Below are positions 61,198-64,000 of a DNA stretch of 64,000 nt, in pieces (the stretch's first letter is position 1; each line of letters opens with the position of its first letter). Made by a program: the position numbers and the translations under genes. The DNA is taken from contig NZ_JACHJK010000009.1 in the NCBI RefSeq assembly GCF_014203595.1, positions 248,001-312,000 of the forward strand, given 5' to 3'. The notes beneath the pieces are model-generated. The model made no database searches. It was not told the DNA's origin and saw only the letters and a list, made by a program, of their open reading frames with translations. This DNA is from Streptomyces echinatus. Its GTDB lineage: Bacteria; Actinomycetota; Actinomycetes; Streptomycetales; Streptomycetaceae.

Positions 61198-62745
61198 TCA
61201 GTCGGGGGTGTCCGCGGCGTCGGGGGTGTCGGTGCGCTTGACGGGACCGGGGGCCGGGTGGTCCGGCCCGCCCTTCGCCGGCTCCCCGCCGGGCTGGTTC
61301 TTCGCGGGCTCACCGCCGGGCTGGTTCTTCGCGGGCTCACCGCCCGGCTGGTTCTTCGCGGGCTCGTCGGTCCGCCGGTTCCGGTGCTCGTCGTGTGTCA
61401 TGGGTTCGTCTCCTGCGGGTGCGGGCGGTCGCTCCGGGCCGCCCGGTACCCGCGCCAGCTCCGGTGATGCCGTGTCCAGCGGGACCGACCACGCCCGTAC
61501 GAGGCCCAACTGGACGCCCTGGCGCGGGAGCAGGGCGTCCAGCAGCCAGTCGGCGGCGACCCGGACGCGGTTGCCGGGCAGCGCGGCCAGGTGGTAGCCG
61601 CGGGTGACCGCGCCCGCCGCCGGGCCGGACAGCGGCACGCCGAACGGGTTCGCGGCGGCCTGGACACCGCCGAGGTCGACGGCGAAGCCGAGGTCGCGGT
61701 GGCGGTACGGGCGCCGGCGCCGGCCGAGGCCGAGCGAGGCGGCCGCGTTCTCCCCGGCCACCCGGCCCTGCCGCCAGGCGTGCTGGGCCGTCATGGGCGT
61801 GAACTTGCCCGGATTCTCCAGGTCGGGCACGGCGGCGGCGTCCCCGCAGGCGAAGACCTCGGCGCGGCCCGGCAGTTGCAGGTACGGGTCGACGATCAGC
61901 CGCCCGCGTTCCAACGGCTGTTTGACGGCCTCCACCAGCGGATCGGGCCGTACCCCCACACACCACACCAGGGTCCGGGTCGCCACGAACCGCCCGTCGG
62001 TGAGCAGCACCCCGCCCCGGGTGGCCTCCCGCACCGACGTGCCCATCCGCACCTCGACGCCGCGCGACCTCAGCACCCGGTCGGCCGTGCGGGACAGCCG
62101 CTCGTCCAACTCCGGCAGCACGCGCGGCGCCACGTCCAGCAGGATCCAGCGGGGGCGCAGGCCGCGCGGCAGCGGGTGACGGCGGGCCAGCCGGTCGGTG
62201 AGCATCTGCAGCTGCGCGGCCACCTCGGTCCCCGTGTAGCCGGCGCCGACCACCACGAAGGTGCACCGGGCGGCGCAGCTCTCCGGGTCCTCCTCGGCGG
62301 AGGCCAGTTCCACCTGCCGGGTCACGTGGTCGCGCAGGTACAGCGCCTCGGGCAGGCCGCGGAAGCCGTGCGCGTGCTCGGCGACGCCGGGGATCGGCAG
62401 CAGCTTGTTGACACTGCCGACGGCCAGCACCAGCCGCTCGTAGCCGAGGCTGCCGGAGCCGCCTTCGGGGCCGCTGTAGTGGACGGTATGACCGTCCAGG
62501 CCGATGTGCTCCGCCTCGCCGAGCACCAGGCGCACCCCGCGCAGCGTGCCGGGCAGCGACACGGTGACCCGGCGGGCCTCCAGGACGCCGGCGGCGACCT
62601 GGGGCAGCAGCGGCAGATACAGGAAGTAGTCGGTCGGGTTGAGCAACGTGATCTCGGCACGGTTCCGGGTGAGGCGGGCCAGCGTGCGGGCAGCCCGGTA
62701 CCCGGCGAAACCGGCGCCGACGATCACGACACGAGGTCGGCTCAC
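61198..62745 (-). CDS. Type II NADH dehydrogenase-like FAD oxidoreductase
   Basis: The 515-residue protein has the FAD site VVIVGAGFAGYRAARTL, a second Rossmann motif VVVGAGYTGTEVAAQL, and FACGDAAAVPD, as in NDH-2 and related quinone reductases. The C-terminal 75 residues are hydrophilic and contain three PAKNQPGGE nonapeptide repeats encoded by near-identical 27-base units at about 61277-61365. The GTG at 62745 has GGAGG upstream. It probably passes electrons from NAD(P)H to quinone at the membrane. Confidence 0.88.
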   Translation of the reverse strand: MSRPRVVIVGAGFAGYRAARTLARLTRNRAEITLLNPTDYFLYLPLLPQVAAGVLEARRVTVSLPGTLRGVRLVLGEAEHIGLDGHTVHYSGPEGGSGSLGYERLVLAVGSVNKLLPIPGVAEHAHGFRGLPEALYLRDHVTRQVELASAEEDPESCAARCTFVVVGAGYTGTEVAAQLQMLTDRLARRHPLPRGLRPRWILLDVAPRVLPELDERLSRTADRVLRSRGVEVRMGTSVREATRGGVLLTDGRFVATRTLVWCVGVRPDPLVEAVKQPLERGRLIVDPYLQLPGRAEVFACGDAAAVPDLENPGKFTPMTAQHAWRQGRVAGENAAASLGLGRRRRPYRHRDLGFAVDLGGVQAAANPFGVPLSGPAAGAVTRGYHLAALPGNRVRVAADWLLDALLPRQGVQLGLVRAWSVPLDTASPELARVPGGPERPPAPAGDEPMTHDEHRNRRTDEPAKNQPGGEPAKNQPGGEPAKNQPGGEPAKGGPDHPAPGPVKRTDTPDAADTPD

Positions 62746-62960
62746 GGTGCGCCTCCGGCGGTGTGGCTCGTCCGAGGCCTTCCGCGTAACCGGGGCGGGG
62801 GCACCCAAACGCCGGGCGGGTCACCCGTACGCCGGTCCGAGCACCCGAACGCCGCCCCCGTCCTGCCCTCCCGCGGCGGCGTTTCGCCCGGTCGCGCACG
62901 GTTACCCGGGCCGGGTCCGGATCCCACCACACCCGATCACGCCCGCGCGGAGGTCTTCCC

Positions 62961-63917
62961 ATGCCCGAGTACGGCTATTTCCTGTCGGCCGAGGAACACG
63001 GCCCCGCGGCCCTCGTCGAGCAGGCCCGGATGGCCGAGCAGGCCGGCTTCCAGGCGCTGTGGATCTCCGACCACTATCACCCGTGGAACGACGCGCAGGG
63101 GCAGAGCCCGTTCGTGTGGTCGGTCATCGGAGCGCTGTCGGAGGCCGTCTCGCTGCCCATCGAGACGGCCGTGACCTGCCCGACCGTGCGGATGCACCCG
63201 GCGGTCGTGGCGCAGGCCGCAGCGACCGCGTCGGTGATGACCGAGGGCCGTTTCCGGCTCGGGGTCGGCACCGGTGAGGCGCTCAACGAGCACATCCTCG
63301 GCGACCGCTGGCCTCCGGCTCATGTGCGGATGGAGATGCTGGAGGAGGCGATCCAGGTGATGCGCCGGCTGTTCACCGGCGAGGAGGTCAACCACCAGGG
63401 CACCCACTACACGGTGGAGAACGCCCGCCTCTACACCGTCCCCGACGAGCCCGTCCCGATCGACGTCTCCGGCTTCGGCCCGAAGGCGACCTCGCTGGCC
63501 GCGCGGGTGGGCGACGGCTACATCACGATGATGCCGGAGGAGGAGATGGTGACCCGGTACCGCAAGGGCGGGGGCGGGGCCAAGCCGGTCAGCGGCGGAA
63601 CGAAGGTCTGCTACGGGACGGACCGCGAGGAGTGCGTCCGTACGGTGCACGGGCTCTGGTACAACGAGCTGCTGCCCGGTGAGATGGGGCAGGTGCTGCC
63701 CTCGCCACGGCACTTCGAGCAGCTGCGGGAGCTGGTCACCGAGGACATGGTGCGGGAGCGGGTCGTCTGCGGGGACGATGCGGAGCGGCATGCCGAGGCG
63801 CTGCGGGAGTTCACGGACGCCGGGTTCGACCGGGTGTACGTGAACCAGATCGGGCCGGATCAGCAGGGGTTCTTCGACTTCTACCGCACGAAGGTGCTGC
63901 CGCGGCTCGCCGGGTGA
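62961..63917 (+). CDS. F420-dependent LLM-class oxidoreductase
   Basis: The 318-residue TIM-barrel protein matches the F420-dependent glucose-6-phosphate-dehydrogenase-like group of luciferase-family enzymes: YGYFLSAEEHGP, WISDHYHPW, GRFRLGVGTGEALNEHI and EMLEEAIQVMRRLFTGEEV. The ATG at 62961 has GGAGG upstream. It ends 83 bases before the window edge. The substrate is unknown. Confidence 0.9.
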   Translation: MPEYGYFLSAEEHGPAALVEQARMAEQAGFQALWISDHYHPWNDAQGQSPFVWSVIGALSEAVSLPIETAVTCPTVRMHPAVVAQAAATASVMTEGRFRLGVGTGEALNEHILGDRWPPAHVRMEMLEEAIQVMRRLFTGEEVNHQGTHYTVENARLYTVPDEPVPIDVSGFGPKATSLAARVGDGYITMMPEEEMVTRYRKGGGGAKPVSGGTKVCYGTDREECVRTVHGLWYNELLPGEMGQVLPSPRHFEQLRELVTEDMVRERVVCGDDAERHAEALREFTDAGFDRVYVNQIGPDQQGFFDFYRTKVLPRLAG

Positions 63918-64000
63918 TTGGGGGGCGGTGTGTGGGGGCCGGTGGGTCGTGGCTTGGCGCGCAGTTCCCCGCGCTCCTGGGGTGGCTGGGCCGGGCGGCG

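Noticed and set aside
63918-64000. Possible gene start at the right edge
   Set aside because: No start codon with a binding site or coding pattern can be supported in the last 83 bases.

Overview
The window is high-GC actinobacterial chromosome, almost certainly Streptomyces. The signs are frequent GTG/TTG starts, GC-rich third codon positions, XRE/DUF5753 regulators, secreted GH75 chitosanase and sialidase, and a gas-vesicle operon in the gene order gvpO-A-F-G-Y-Z-J-L-S-K known from Streptomyces. No rRNA, CRISPR array or replication origin was seen. One tRNA gene, tRNA-Leu(GAG), is present.

Region 1 (1-6146, minus strand) is a compact operon. It encodes a tandem-domain SagB-type nitroreductase, a stand-alone AMP-forming ligase, a small carrier protein, a DapB-like reductase, a class II aldolase-like protein and an acyl-CoA dehydrogenase, and continues off the left edge. 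It looks like a carrier-protein-tethered pathway to an unassigned small molecule.

Region 2 (6584-12971) is a 6.4-kb integrative element in the 3' end of tRNA-Leu, bounded by 25-bp direct repeats. Its integrase keeps the catalytic domain but has lost the N-terminal DNA-binding part, and no replication or transfer genes are visible. The cargo is a DUF6879/XRE-DUF5753 regulatory pair, very short ORFs, and a four-gene cassette: a 45-residue peptide, a JmjC/cupin oxygenase with an extra C-terminal helical domain, an aldo/keto reductase and an aminoglycoside-phosphotransferase-fold kinase. This cassette is the best candidate here for an undescribed peptide-modification system.

Region 3 (13.2-34.9 kb) holds ordinary chromosomal genes: a GntR regulator and stand-alone FabH-like ketosynthase, fdhD, a MarR-isochorismatase pair divergent from a quinone-reductase-like gene, sialidase, an SBF transporter with divergent LysR, a tandem AsnC regulator divergent from an MFS pump, long-chain acyl-CoA synthetase, aldo/keto reductase, chitosanase behind a CsnR-box-like palindrome, a GH6 cellulase fragment, a DUF4352 protein, a methyltransferase plus pterin dehydratase, and two XRE regulators.

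Region 4 (35.0-36.1 kb) is a decayed nitrate reductase operon. narJ is open, while narG, narH and narI survive only as fused fragments.

Region 5 (36.1-53.1 kb) carries OsmC, a membrane-anchored phosphatase-like protein, two metallo-beta-lactamase-fold hydrolases, a DedA protein, an aminotransferase-fold protein without the PLP lysine, a repeat-rich surface protein, a pyruvate-oxidase-like TPP enzyme with DUF2795 and DJ-1/PfpI neighbours, DUF6158, an ABC-F ATPase, a histidine phosphatase, a PAP2-diacylglycerol-kinase fusion and a methyltransferase.

Region 6 (53.1-58.5 kb) is the ten-gene gas-vesicle operon. Region 7 (58.6-63.9 kb) holds a broken LigD-type polymerase gene, transketolase, a type II NADH dehydrogenase-like protein and an F420-dependent LLM oxidoreductase.
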